The notes beneath the pieces were generated by a model. That model saw only the letters and a program-made list of their open reading frames with translations. It ran no database searches and was not told the DNA's origin. From CAUSKK01 sp963532425 (GTDB lineage Bacteria; Pseudomonadota; Gammaproteobacteria; Cardiobacteriales; Cardiobacteriaceae): a stretch of DNA of 64,000 nt. Where the stretch lies: assembly GCA_963532425.1 (NCBI GenBank), contig CAUSKK010000003.1, positions 91,740 through 155,739 of the forward strand. The letters run 5' to 3'. This document shows positions 43,533-53,858 of the stretch, piece by piece; position 1 is the first letter of the stretch, and each line of letters begins with the position of its first letter. A program made the position numbers and the translations under genes.

Positions 43533-45485
43533 CTAGTCCATCACCTGTGGGTCCACGTCGATGCTGACGCTGGCGCCGCCCTTTTTCGCCAGCTCCTGCA
43601 GGGCCGCCCGCAGCCGGGGCAGGGCCCGCTGCAACTCGACCTTGGTTGGGGCCTGGAGCAGAATCTGGGCGCGGTAGTAGCCGGCCCGGCGCGCCACCCC
43701 GGCCGGCACCGGCCCGAACCAGCCCAGTTCCGGGGCCAGGCTGGGGTTGAGCTGTTCCAGCAGGCCCAAAGCCCGTTCCTCGTCGCGGTGCTGCAGCTCC
43801 AGCAGGGCCTGGGCCGTGAACGGCGGCAGGGCGGCGGCCTCGCGGTTCTGGTAGAGGCGCCAGGCGGTGGCGCGGTAGTCCTGGCGAAAGATGGCGAAGA
43901 TGGGGTGGGTGGGCATGCGTGTCTGCACCCACACCAGGCCCTCGCCCTCGCGGCCGGCCCGCCCGCCCACCTGCAGCAGCAGCTGGGCCAGCCGCTCTTC
44001 GCTGCGGTAGTCGTGGCCGAAAAAGGCACTGTCCGCATCGACCACGGCCACCAGATAGAGATGGGGGAAATGGTGGCCCTTGGCCAGCCACTGGGTGCCC
44101 AAAATAATATCGACCTCACCGCGCTGCACCTCGTCCAGGGCCGCCTGGAACTGCTTCGGCGTGCGGTAGGCGTCGCTGTCGATGCGCAGAATGCGGGCGC
44201 CGGGGAACTGCTGGCGCACCTCCTCCTCCAGCTGTTCGGTGCCGAAGCCGACGAATTGCAGCTGCGCACCGCCACAGTGCGGGCAGCGCTGGGGAAGCGC
44301 TTCGCTGTAATCACACTGGGGACAGCGCAGCAGCCGCCGGCGCCGGTGGGCCACCAGCCGGGTGCTGCAGTGGGGGCAGTCGCTGCGATAGTCGCAGTCG
44401 GCGCAGGCCAGCGAACGGGCATAGCCGCGCCGGTTGAGAAACAGCAATACCTGCTGGCCGCGCCGTAAGGTCTGGCGCATTTCCCGCACCAGGGCCAGGC
44501 TGAGATGGCCGAGCCGGCCGTTCTGCATATCGTCCAGCACCAGCCGGGGCGGCGTGCTGGTTTTGGCGCGCTCCTTCAGTTCGACGCAGGCCCACTGGCC
44601 GCTTTTCACCCGGTGCAGGGCCTCCAGGCTGGGCGTGGCCGAACCCAGAATGATGGGAATCTGCCAGCTGCGGGCGCGGTAGATGGCCAAATCGCGGCCG
44701 TGGTAGCGCAGCTGTTCCTGCTGTTTGAAGGACAAATCGTGTTCCTCGTCCACCACCAGCAGGCGCAAATCGGCAAAGGGCAGAAAGACCGCCGAGCGCG
44801 TGCCGACGATGAAATCCAGCGCCCCCAGCCGGCAGGCCTGCCAGAGCTCGGCCTTGGTTTTGGGGCCCAGCTCCGAATGGTAGACGGCGCCGCGCCGGCC
44901 GGTGCGTTTCGCGACGATGTCCAGCAGCAGGGTGCTGAGGGCGATTTCCGGCACCAGCAGCAGGGCCTGGCCGCCCTCGGCCAGCCGTTCGGCGACGCAA
45001 CAGGCATAGAGTTCGGACTTGCCGGAGCCGGTCAGACCGTCCAGCAGGGTTACACCGCCCTTGGCCAGGGCCTGGCGCAGGGATTGAAGCGCTTCGCTCT
45101 GGGCCGGGGTCAGGGTGATGGGCTCGACGGCCGGCCGGGGCCGTTCCTTCGGCGCGGGCAGCTCGGGCTGGCGGCGAAGGGCGAGGGGCAGGGCGGTTTG
45201 AATGACCTCGCCGAGGGGATATTGGTAGTAGCGGGCGGTGAATTCCAGCAGCTGGAGCAGCTCCTCGGGCAGAAGCGCTTCCTCGTCCCAGAGGGCGTCG
45301 ATGGGTTTGGGATGGGGGTGGGGGTCGGCCGGGGCCTCGTCCCAGACCAGACCCAGGGCCGTGCTTTTACCAAAAGAAACCTGCACCCGGGCGCCCCGGC
45401 GGGCGGAGCGGGGGGCCAAATAGTCGAAGAGTTGGAAGAGGGGTCGGCAAACGGCCATACGCGTTGCTTTTAGGGTATCAGTCAT
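43533..45485 (-). CDS. priA: Primosomal protein N' (replication restart helicase)
   Basis: 650 aa DEAH helicase that restarts stalled forks. Walker A GLTGSGKSELY, DEEH box (VVDEEHD), and a Zn-binding region with CADCDY, CPHCSTR, CPQCDY and CPHCGG. Start placed at MTDTLKATRMAVCRP; the second Met (MAVCRPL, 45458) is an alternative. Divergent from znuC with only 40 bp between the starts, so promoters overlap. Confidence 0.95.
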   Translation of the reverse strand: MTDTLKATRMAVCRPLFQLFDYLAPRSARRGARVQVSFGKSTALGLVWDEAPADPHPHPKPIDALWDEEALLPEELLQLLEFTARYYQYPLGEVIQTALPLALRRQPELPAPKERPRPAVEPITLTPAQSEALQSLRQALAKGGVTLLDGLTGSGKSELYACCVAERLAEGGQALLLVPEIALSTLLLDIVAKRTGRRGAVYHSELGPKTKAELWQACRLGALDFIVGTRSAVFLPFADLRLLVVDEEHDLSFKQQEQLRYHGRDLAIYRARSWQIPIILGSATPSLEALHRVKSGQWACVELKERAKTSTPPRLVLDDMQNGRLGHLSLALVREMRQTLRRGQQVLLFLNRRGYARSLACADCDYRSDCPHCSTRLVAHRRRRLLRCPQCDYSEALPQRCPHCGGAQLQFVGFGTEQLEEEVRQQFPGARILRIDSDAYRTPKQFQAALDEVQRGEVDIILGTQWLAKGHHFPHLYLVAVVDADSAFFGHDYRSEERLAQLLLQVGGRAGREGEGLVWVQTRMPTHPIFAIFRQDYRATAWRLYQNREAAALPPFTAQALLELQHRDEERALGLLEQLNPSLAPELGWFGPVPAGVARRAGYYRAQILLQAPTKVELQRALPRLRAALQELAKKGGASVSIDVDPQVMD

Positions 45486-45525
45486 AAATAATGGCGCCCC
45501 TTTGTTTGTCCTAACGGGAAGAAAG

Positions 45526-46210
<685 letters not shown>

Positions 46211-46227
<17 letters not shown>

Positions 46228-47029
46228 CCCCACCTTCATTAGCTTCGTTCTGATTCCCTGGCTCTGCGCCCTGAGCGCGGCACTGGCGGCGGCCCCGCTG
46301 GGCTGCCTGCTCGGCTGGCGGCGGCTGGTCTACTTCGGCGAGGCCCTGAGCCATGCCTCCCTGCTCGGCATCGCCCTGAGCCTCTATCTGCACTGGCCGC
46401 TGACCCTGGGCATATGGCTGGTTACGCTGCTACTCATCGGCCTGCTCTATCTGCTCCAGCGCTCCCAGCGCGAAAATCCCAGCAATATTCTCGGCAGCCT
46501 GGCCCATATTTCTCTGGCCCTGGGCCTGATACTGCTCACCCGGCTGGAAAATATCCGCACCGACCTGCTCAGCTATCTCTACGGCGACATCCTCGCCACC
46601 AGCGGCCGCGATTTGCTCCTGATTACGGCCATCAGCCTCGGCACCCTGCTGGCCCTGCGCTGGCTCTGGGCGCCGCTGCTGCTGCTGACCCTGAACCCGG
46701 CCATGGCCTACAGCGAGCGGCCGACCATGAAATATGTGGATTTGGCCTATCTGTTCCTGCTCGGCAGCTACATCGCGCTGATGGTGCAGTATTTCGGTCT
46801 GCTCCTGGTGGTAGCCCTGCTGATTATTCCGGCCAACGCCGCCAACCGCCTGGCCCGGACGCCGGAGCAGAGCGCGGCCCTGGCCACCCTGCTGGCCCTG
46901 GTGGCCGCCAGCCTCGGCACCGCCGCCGCCTGGCAGTGGAATCTGGCCCTGGCCCCGGCCATCATCGCCGCCGCCGGCCTGTTCTACTTCGGCGCCGTGC
47001 TGCTGGACTGGCTGCGCCGGCCGAATTAG
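46211..47029 (+). CDS. znuB: Zinc ABC transporter permease
   Basis: 272 aa, about eight membrane helices, ABC-3 family (ISLALGLILLTRLENIRTDLLSYLYGDIL). Overlaps znuC by 17 nt. Its stop codon lies within a short repeat (see 47028). Confidence 0.9.
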
Positions 47030-47093
47030 CGGAACGCCATAGGCGCCCTGCAAAGCCAGCGCAGTGCTAGCGGAACGCCATAGGCGTTCTGCA
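47028..47093 (+). repeat. Two copies of a 26-bp hairpin repeat behind znuB
   Basis: TAGCGGAACGCCATAGGCG then a variable CC or TT, then CTGCAAA, at 47028 and 47068. The second contains the perfect hairpin GAACGCC-ATA-GGCGTTC. The first copy includes the znuB stop codon. No T run follows, so it is not a classical terminator. Confidence 0.65.
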
Positions 47094-47147
47094 AATCTGT
47101 TGTAAAAAAGCTAAAATGCGCGGCTTTTCCGCCACAGAGGACTATTT

Positions 47148-47564
47148 ATGGGAAAAGCAAAAAAAGTTGAACCCGCCGCCGCCGCCGAAGCGGAGTATAT
47201 GTCGGCCGAGCAGCTGCAACATTTCCAAAAGCTGCTGGAAGACTGGCGCGCCGAGATTCTGGAGGAAAGCCGCCGCACCCGGGAACACATGAGCGCGGGG
47301 GGCCAGAACACCACCGCCGACCTCAACGACCGGGCCACGCTGGAGGAGGAATTTTCTCTGGAGCTACGCGCCCGCGACCGGGAACGGAAGCTGCTCAATA
47401 AAATCGAGCTGGCCTTGCAGCGTATCCAGCGGGACGAATTCGGCTGGTGCGAACGCTGCGGCAATGAAATCGGCCTGAAACGGCTGGAGGCCCGGCCCAC
47501 CGCCGAGCTGTGCATAGACTGCAAGGAAATCGCCGAGCGCATCGAACGCAACTACATGCGCTAA
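47148..47564 (+). CDS. dksA: RNA polymerase-binding transcription factor DksA
   Basis: 138 aa. Coiled coil with DLNDRATLEEEFSLELRARDRE and the Zn finger C-x2-C ... C-x2-C (WCERCGNEIGLKRLEARPTAELCIDCK). Works with ppGpp on RNA polymerase. Family length about 150 aa; the N-terminus is slightly short. Confidence 0.95.
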   Translation: MGKAKKVEPAAAAEAEYMSAEQLQHFQKLLEDWRAEILEESRRTREHMSAGGQNTTADLNDRATLEEEFSLELRARDRERKLLNKIELALQRIQRDEFGWCERCGNEIGLKRLEARPTAELCIDCKEIAERIERNYMR

Positions 47565-47576
47565 ACCTTCCCCCCG

Positions 47577-47609
47577 AGAGCTGGCCCAGTAAACCGGCTC
47601 TTTTTTTTG
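47577..47609 (+). terminator. Intrinsic terminator of dksA
   Basis: AGAGCTGG / CCGGCTCT hairpin with a run of eight T. Confidence 0.85.
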
Positions 47610-47649
47610 GCCCAGATTTTAGAATCCGCCGACCGGGGCTTTTCCCAGC

Positions 47650-49390
47650 CGAAGCGCTCCCCCTAGCCACCGCCGCTTCTTTTCCCTCCCCATCTTCCGC
47701 CGTTCTCCGAAGCGAAGCGCTCCCCTCCCTTGGCCATCAACCCCTATTTCCTAGCGCCATTTTCCGAAGCGCTCCCCCTTCGGGCCGGTGCAGATTCCCA
47801 ACGAGGCGAAGCGCTTCCCTAAAATTTATGGCGACCAGAACGAAGCGCTTCGTTCAAAACAGCCTTCTCAGCAGGAAGCGCTTCCCTGGAATGAAGCGCT
47901 TCTTTCTGAACCGAGCGGGCCAGGACAGATTTCCAGACGAAGCGCTTCCCCTCCCAACGAATTTCCCCGCCCCGGCCCCCTCCTAAAAAATGAAGCGCTT
48001 CCTTCTTTTTGCCGTTCTCCGAACTGAAGCGCTCCCCTGTTGGTGATTTCAAAACCATGGCCCAACCGAAGCGCTCCCCTTCTCGGAGCGGTGTAGAGTT
48101 CCCGCCAGAACTGAGCCCTTCTCCAGACCGAAGCGCTTCGTTCAGAACAGCCTTCTCCAGACCAAAGCGCTTCCTCTCTGGGCCGGGGCCGATTTCCAGC
48201 AAAACCGAAGCGCTTCGGGCGGTCGGCCTAGTTATCCGAAGCGCTTCCCCAGTCCTCCCATAAAATCACCCCAAGCCACCGCTGCTTATCTTCTCCTTTC
48301 TTGGCTGCCGTTCCCAAAAATGAAGCGCTTCCCCCCTTTCGCTGCTTTCCGAGGGGAAGCGCTCCCCTTCCTTAGCCATAAGCCCCTATTTCCTAGCGCC
48401 ATTCTCCGAAGTGCTTCCTCCCCTAACTGATTTCCCGGCCCGGCCGAAGCGCTTCATTAAGCCCGACCTTTTCAGCTGGAAGCGCTTCCTTATTTAAGGA
48501 TTGCTAAGAACGAAGCGCTCCCCCTTTTAGGCTGGAAAAATGGATTCAAAGCCCCGACCCAGCCGAAGCGCTTCGGGCTGGCAACCCAATGGGAAGCGCT
48601 TCCCCCGGTGGCTTTCAGAATTGAAGCGCTCCCCCGTCGGCCCGAGCTAGATTCCCGGCGGAGCTGAGCGCTTCTCTAGATTGAAGCGCTTTCTTTTAGG
48701 GCTGGGGCCGATTTCCAGCAAAAACCGAAGCGCTTCCCTCCAGCAGCTCCAAGGTTGAAGCGCTTCCCCTCCGGGCTGGGGCCGGCTTCCCAAAATGAAG
48801 CGCTTCCTTTCGGGACATCGGCAGCTTCTCAGCCGGAAAGGGTTTTTCCAGAGCGAATCGCTCCCCCCTTCGGTTCGGGCTAGATTGCCAGCTAGAGCCG
48901 AGCGCCTCCCCAGAACGAAGCGCTTTCCCTCCTAACTGATTTCCCGACCCGACCGCCTTCTAAAAAATGAAGCGCTCCCCCTTTGGGCAGGGACCGATTC
49001 CCAGCCAAGCCGAGCACTTCTCCAGACCGAAGCACTTTCTTCTGAACCGAGCGGGACGGCGAAGCGCTTCGGCTAGGGCAGCCAAGGGCCGGCGACGAAT
49101 TCCCAGCCGAAGCGCTTCCCTATTTGGGGATTGCCAAGAGCGAAGCGCTTCGTTAGTGGGCTTTTTTCTAGGTCGAAGCGCTCCCCATAAAAAAAGCGCT
49201 TCGGGGGAAGCGCTTCTCGGGTTGGGGGCCTAGGTCCGGGCCTGATTTAAGGCCCCGGCCCGGCGGGGGGGGTGAATCTACCCGGGGGCCGGGACGGCCG
49301 GAGGGGAAAATCTCCCCGGAGGCCCGGCCGGACGGTGGGGGAAGAAACTCACCCGGTCGAACCGGCCCACGGAACGACAGAACAGCAGCA
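47650..49390. repeat. Dense decamer island 6 and flank
   Basis: Decamer copies fill 47650-49215 between convergent dksA (+) and the Sel1 cluster (-). Many copies here are the half-degenerate GAAGCGCTCCCC form. The last ~170 bp (49220-49390) have no decamers but are very G/C-rich, with repeated GGCCCGGCC words; no gene seen. Confidence 0.9.
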
Positions 49391-50818
49391 CTAGCCCAGC
49401 CGTTGCAGGGCGGCCTGGGCTTGCTCGTTGCCGGCGCCGGCGGCCTTCTCGTACCAGACCCGGGCCCGGCCAAAATCCTGTTCCACGCCCCGGCCCTGTT
49501 CGTAGAGCCGGCCGAGATTGAGGGCGGCCAGGACATGGCCGGCGCTGGCGGCCTTTTCATACCAGTGGCGGGCCTGTTTCCAGTCCTGGGCCCCGCCCTC
49601 GCCGAGCTCACAGAGCCGGCCCAGATTGCACTGGGCGTCGCCGTGGCCGGCATGGGCGGCGCGCTCGTACCAGTGGCGGGCCCGGGCCAAATCCACCGCC
49701 CCGCCCCGGCCGTGCTCATAGAGCACCGCCAGGCAGAATTGGGCCTCCGTCAAACCCTGCTCGGCGGCCCGCTCCCACCAGTGCCGGGCCCGGGGCCAGT
49801 TCTGCCGGCCGGCGCTGCCGGAGTAGTAGAGCATGCCCAGATTGAACTGGGCGCCGCCATCGCCGGCCTCGGCCGCCGCCTCGTAGTAGTTCAGGGCACG
49901 CTGGGCATCGGCCGCCACCCCCAGCCCCTGCTCATAGAGCCGACCCAGGGCCGCCGCCGCGCCGCCGTCGCCACTCAGGGCGGCCTGCTCATAGTAGGAG
50001 CGGGCCCGGCCGAAATCCTGTTCCACGCCCCGGCCCTGTTCATAGAGCAGGGCCAGATTGTACTGGGCCTTGACCTCGCCGGCCGCCGCCGCCGCCTCGT
50101 AGCAGGCCAGCGCCCGGGCGAAATCCGGCGCCTGGCCCCGGCCCTCCTCGTAGAGTTTGCCGAGATTGAAACGGGCCTCGGCGTTGCCGGCCGCGGCGGC
50201 CTGTTCCCAGCACCGGCGGGCGCGCTCGTAGTCGGTGGGCCCGCCGATGCCGGCATAGCAGAACACGCCCAGATTAAATTGGGCGCCGCTGTGGCCGCCG
50301 GCGGCGGCTTTTTCGTACCAGTGGCGGGCGCGGCCATAGTCGGCCTCGCCGGTGATGCCACGATAGTAGAGCCAGGCCAGATTGTATTGGGCCTCGCCGT
50401 GGCCGGCCTCGGCGGCCTGTTCGTACCAGTAGCGCGCCCGGGCCCAGTCCGGCTGGCTGCCCTCGCCGGCAAGCAGGCCGAGGCTGAACTGGGCCTCCAC
50501 CTCACCGGCGGCGGCGGCCTGTTCATAGTAGGAGCGGGCCCGGGCCCCGTCCTTTTCCACCCCCCGGCCGTGCTGGTAGAGCAGACCGAGCTGGAACAGG
50601 GCCTCGCCACTGCCGGCGGCGGCGGCCCGTTCCCACAGCTCCCGGGCGCGGTCAAATTCCCCGGCCTGCAAATGATGTTCGCCGAGTTCATAGAGGGCCA
50701 CCGGGTCGCCGGCCTCGGCCCGGGCCTGCCGGGACAGCACCGGCGGGGCCGGCGGCGGTTCAAGCTCGGCGGCCGGTCGCCGCCAGCGTTGGAAGAAATT
50801 CAGGAGTTTTTTCAGCAT
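49391..50818 (-). CDS. Long Sel1-repeat protein
   Basis: 475 aa. After a short basic/hydrophobic N-terminus (MLKKLLNFFQRWRRP) and a Pro-rich linker come about 12 Sel1 repeats (pattern AQFNLGMLYYSGSA...ARHWWERAAEQG) running to the end. No Sec signal. The start was set at MLKKLL because GAGGAA precedes it, although the frame is open 85 codons upstream. Last gene of the cluster. Confidence 0.85.
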   Translation of the reverse strand: MLKKLLNFFQRWRRPAAELEPPPAPPVLSRQARAEAGDPVALYELGEHHLQAGEFDRARELWERAAAAGSGEALFQLGLLYQHGRGVEKDGARARSYYEQAAAAGEVEAQFSLGLLAGEGSQPDWARARYWYEQAAEAGHGEAQYNLAWLYYRGITGEADYGRARHWYEKAAAGGHSGAQFNLGVFCYAGIGGPTDYERARRCWEQAAAAGNAEARFNLGKLYEEGRGQAPDFARALACYEAAAAAGEVKAQYNLALLYEQGRGVEQDFGRARSYYEQAALSGDGGAAAALGRLYEQGLGVAADAQRALNYYEAAAEAGDGGAQFNLGMLYYSGSAGRQNWPRARHWWERAAEQGLTEAQFCLAVLYEHGRGGAVDLARARHWYERAAHAGHGDAQCNLGRLCELGEGGAQDWKQARHWYEKAASAGHVLAALNLGRLYEQGRGVEQDFGRARVWYEKAAGAGNEQAQAALQRLG

Positions 50819-51141
50819 GGGGATTCCTCTCGGGAAAAGCGGCGCAGCAGGTCCCGGCAACCTGCGTGGCCGAGGGCAGCGCCCCGTTGCCAGTAGTCCC
50901 GGGCCCGTTCCGGGTCGCTCCAGACGCCGGTGCCGTTGTGATAGAGCAGCCCCAGCTGAACCAGCGCTTCGCCGTGGCCGGCCTCGGCGGCCCGCTGCCA
51001 GCACTGGCGGGCGCGGCCATAGTCCAGTTCGGCGCCGTCGCCCCGGAGAAAGGCCAGGCCGCGCTGGAACCACTCCTCGGCCACCGACTCGGCGGTGGGC
51101 GGGGCCGGGCGGCGGAAAAAAGAGAAAAACTTTTTAAACAT
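50812..51141 (-). CDS. Short Sel1-repeat protein
   Basis: 109 aa with two Sel1 repeats after the N-terminal tag MFKKFFSFFRRP. GAGGAA lies before the ATG. Its frame is continuous with the gene upstream (51241-51426), broken only by the TAG at 51241; a readthrough would fuse them. Confidence 0.75.
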   Translation of the reverse strand: MFKKFFSFFRRPAPPTAESVAEEWFQRGLAFLRGDGAELDYGRARQCWQRAAEAGHGEALVQLGLLYHNGTGVWSDPERARDYWQRGAALGHAGCRDLLRRFSREESPC

Positions 51142-51240
51142 CGGGAATTCCTCGATTAAAAAGAAACCATGATAAAAGGCCCGGCGCCATCTGGACAGCA
51201 CGGGCCGGCGGCCCGATTCGGGATTCCAGCCGCCGACGCC

Positions 51241-51426
51241 CTATTCATAAAGCTGGCCGAGATTGAAGAGGGCATGGCCATCGCCGGCGGCGGCGGCCCG
51301 TTCCAGCCGGGCGCGGGCGGCGTCATCATCGGGCGTCGTTTCGGTGCCCCGGGCCAGCACCCGCTGGAACAGCGTCTCGGCGTTCTCGTGCTGGTCGGCC
51401 CGGGCCCGGAGAAAATTTTCAAACAT
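51241..51426 (-). pseudogene. Truncated Sel1 gene ending at an in-frame TAG
   Basis: 61 aa beginning MFENFLRARADQ with one Sel1 repeat, cut after FNLGQLYE by TAG. Downstream the same frame continues GVGGWNPESGRRP, as expected for LYEQGVG..., so the TAG probably replaced CAG. The frame then stays open into the next gene. Likely a nonsense-mutated gene; the short product may still be made. Confidence 0.6.
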
Positions 51427-51479
51427 TGGAATTCCCTAGTAAAAAAGAAACCAGGATAGAAGCGCCGGCCCCGCCGTTC

Positions 51480-52346
51480 CTAGGGGCGGGGTTGGCTACG
51501 GGCCCGGGCCAAATCCATATCCACCGCACCCTCGCGCCAGGGCTCTTTGACCCGGGCCCTGGCGCCGGCGTGGCCGAGGGCGGCGCCGCGCCGGTAGTAG
51601 TCCTGGGCGCGGTCGTCGTCCTTCGGCACCCCCTTGCCGTTTTCATAGAGCAGGCCCAGATAGAAGAGGGCCTCACCACTGCCGGCGGCAGCGGCCTGTT
51701 CATAGCAGTGGCGGGCGCGCTCCCAATCCCGGGGCCCGCCCAGGCCCTGGGCGTAGAGAGCACCGAGCTGAACCAGGGCGTCGCGGTGGCCCCGCTCGGC
51801 GGCCCGCTGCCAGAAGTCCCGGGCCCGGGCCCAGTCGGGCTGGGGGCCCTGGGCGGCCCACTCGCCAAGATGGTAGAGAGCCTCGCCACTGCCGGCCTCG
51901 GCGGCCCACTGCCAGTACTCCCAGGCCCGTTTCCCGTCCACTTCCACCCCCTGACCTGCCACATAGAGCAGGCCGAGATTGAACAGCGCCTCGCCGTGGC
52001 CATTGGCGGCGGCCTGCTCCCAGTAGTCCCGCGCCCGGGCCCAGTCCTGTTTGACCCCGGCGGCCTCGGCATAGAGCTGGCCGAGCCGGAAGAGGGCCTC
52101 CCCGTTGCCGGCAGCGGCGGCCCGTTCCCAGCAGTCCCGGGCGCGGCCGTCGTCCTGGGCTCCCCCCCGGCCGTAGTAATAGAGCCGCCCTAGGGCCACG
52201 AGGGCCTCGGGATAGGCGCCGGCGGCCTCATAGCAGGCCCGGGCGCGGGCGTAGTCCTGGGCCACGCCGTCGCCGTTTTCATAGCGCTGGCCCCGCTGGA
52301 AATGGGCCGACGGCCGGCGGAAAAGATTGATGAGTCGTTCAAACAT
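51480..52346 (-). CDS. Sel1-repeat protein
   Basis: 288 aa with about seven Sel1 repeats following the tag MFERLINLFRRP. Closest relative is the next upstream gene. Ends in a basic tail (ARARSQPRP). Ribosome-binding site (CCGGAAAATCC) is shared in form with its paralogue. Confidence 0.85.
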   Translation of the reverse strand: MFERLINLFRRPSAHFQRGQRYENGDGVAQDYARARACYEAAGAYPEALVALGRLYYYGRGGAQDDGRARDCWERAAAAGNGEALFRLGQLYAEAAGVKQDWARARDYWEQAAANGHGEALFNLGLLYVAGQGVEVDGKRAWEYWQWAAEAGSGEALYHLGEWAAQGPQPDWARARDFWQRAAERGHRDALVQLGALYAQGLGGPRDWERARHCYEQAAAAGSGEALFYLGLLYENGKGVPKDDDRAQDYYRRGAALGHAGARARVKEPWREGAVDMDLARARSQPRP

Positions 52347-52364
52347 GGATTTTCCCGGAATAAA

Positions 52365-53522
52365 TTAGTGCTTCAAGCGCTCTTGACAGGGCTCGTGGCC
52401 GAGGGCGGCGCCGCGCTCCCAGTAGTCCCGGGCCCGGTCCCAATCGACCACGACACCGTCGCCGTTTTCATAGAGCAGGCCGAGATTGAAGAGGGCATCG
52501 CCATTGCCGAGGGCGGCGGCCTGTTCCCAGCAGTCCCGAGCCTGGGCCATGTCCACCGGCCCGCCCCGGCCCAGGGCGTGGAGAGCGGCAAGCTGGTTCA
52601 GCGCCTCGCCCCGGTCATTGCCAAAGGCGGCGGCCTGCTCATAGTACTGGCGGACCCGCTCCCAATCGGGCCGGGGCCCCCGGCTGGCCAACTGACCGAG
52701 ATTGAGCAGGGCCTCCACCCGGCCGGCGGCGGCCGCCTGCTCCCAGTAGTCCCGGGCCCGGTCCCAATCGACCGCGACACCGTCGCCGTCGTGGTAGAGC
52801 AGGCCGAGATTGAAGAGGGCATCGCCATTGCCGGCGGCGGCGGCCTGCTCCCAGTACTCCCGCGCCCGGGCCAGGTCCCGGGGGCTGCCCAGGCCCTGGG
52901 CGTGGACATCGGCGAGCAGGTTCAGCGCCTCGACGTGGCCATGGGCAGCGGCCTGCTCCCAGTACTGGCGGGCCCGGGCGAAGTCGGTTTTAACCCCTTT
53001 GCCGTTGGCATAGAGCCGGCCGAGACTGCACCGGGCTTCATCATTGCCAGCCTCGGCGGCCCGCTCCCAGCAGTCCCGGGCGCGGTCCAAATCCGGGGCC
53101 ACCCCATCGCCGGATTGATAGAGCCAGCCCAGACAGAACAGCGCTTCGTCATGGCCAGCCTCGGCGGCCCGCTCCCAGTACTGACGGGCCCGAACCTTGT
53201 CCTCTTCCACCCCCTGGCCATTGAAATAGAGCCGACCAAGATTGAAGTGGGCGGCGGCGTTGCCGGCTTCGGCGGCCCGCTGCCAGCAGTCCCGGGCGCG
53301 TTCTAAATTCCGGGGCCCGCCCAGCCCCTCCCGATGGAGAAGAGCAAGAAAATTGAGGGCCTGGTGGCGCGCCTCGCCAGTGCCCCGCTCGGCCGCCTGT
53401 TCCCAGAAGTCCCGGGCCCGGCGGTAGTTGCCGTCTTTAAAATAGGCGGCGCCCCGTTGGAACAGGGCCTTGGCCGTATCCTCGTTCGGCCGGCGAAAAA
53501 GATTGATGAGTCGTTCAAGCAT
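52365..53522 (-). CDS. Sel1-repeat protein
   Basis: 385 aa, about nine Sel1 repeats after the tag MLERLINLFRRP. Repeats read RARDYWEQAAAAGNGDALFNLGLLYHDGDG. Near-identical repeat units within and between cluster genes suggest ongoing unequal recombination. Confidence 0.85.
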   Translation of the reverse strand: MLERLINLFRRPNEDTAKALFQRGAAYFKDGNYRRARDFWEQAAERGTGEARHQALNFLALLHREGLGGPRNLERARDCWQRAAEAGNAAAHFNLGRLYFNGQGVEEDKVRARQYWERAAEAGHDEALFCLGWLYQSGDGVAPDLDRARDCWERAAEAGNDEARCSLGRLYANGKGVKTDFARARQYWEQAAAHGHVEALNLLADVHAQGLGSPRDLARAREYWEQAAAAGNGDALFNLGLLYHDGDGVAVDWDRARDYWEQAAAAGRVEALLNLGQLASRGPRPDWERVRQYYEQAAAFGNDRGEALNQLAALHALGRGGPVDMAQARDCWEQAAALGNGDALFNLGLLYENGDGVVVDWDRARDYWERGAALGHEPCQERLKH

Positions 53523-53543
53523 GGATTTTCCTTGGATAAAAGT

Positions 53544-53837
53544 TTAGTGAGGCAGCCGCCACTGGCAGGGTCGGTGGCCGAGGGCGGCGCCGCGCTGCCA
53601 GTAGTCCCGGGCCCGGTCGTCGTCCTTCGGCACCCCGTCGCCGTTTTCATAGAGCAGGCCGAGATTGAACCGGGCCCCGACGTGGCCCCGTTCGGCGGCC
53701 CGCTGCCAGCAGTCCCGGGCGTGGGAATAGTCCCCGGCCTTGAAATGGGCGGCGCCCCGTTGGAAGAGCGTCTCGGCCTCGGCCGGGGGAAGCGCTTCGA
53801 CCGAGCGGCGGAAAATATTGAGTAGTTGTTCAAATAT
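53544..53837 (-). CDS. Short Sel1-repeat protein with ATA in place of the start codon
   Basis: 97 codons in good order: the expected N-terminal tag reads FEQLLNIFRRS and is followed by two Sel1 repeats. The codon where the paralogues have ATG is ATA, although GGAG lies at the correct distance. No ATG, GTG or TTG serves upstream or nearby in frame. The gene is either started weakly at AUA or has just lost its start. A decamer encodes VEALPP in the linker. Confidence 0.6.
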   Translation of the reverse strand: MFEQLLNIFRRSVEALPPAEAETLFQRGAAHFKAGDYSHARDCWQRAAERGHVGARFNLGLLYENGDGVPKDDDRARDYWQRGAALGHRPCQWRLPH

Positions 53838-53858
53838 GGCTTCTCCTGAACTGAAGAT

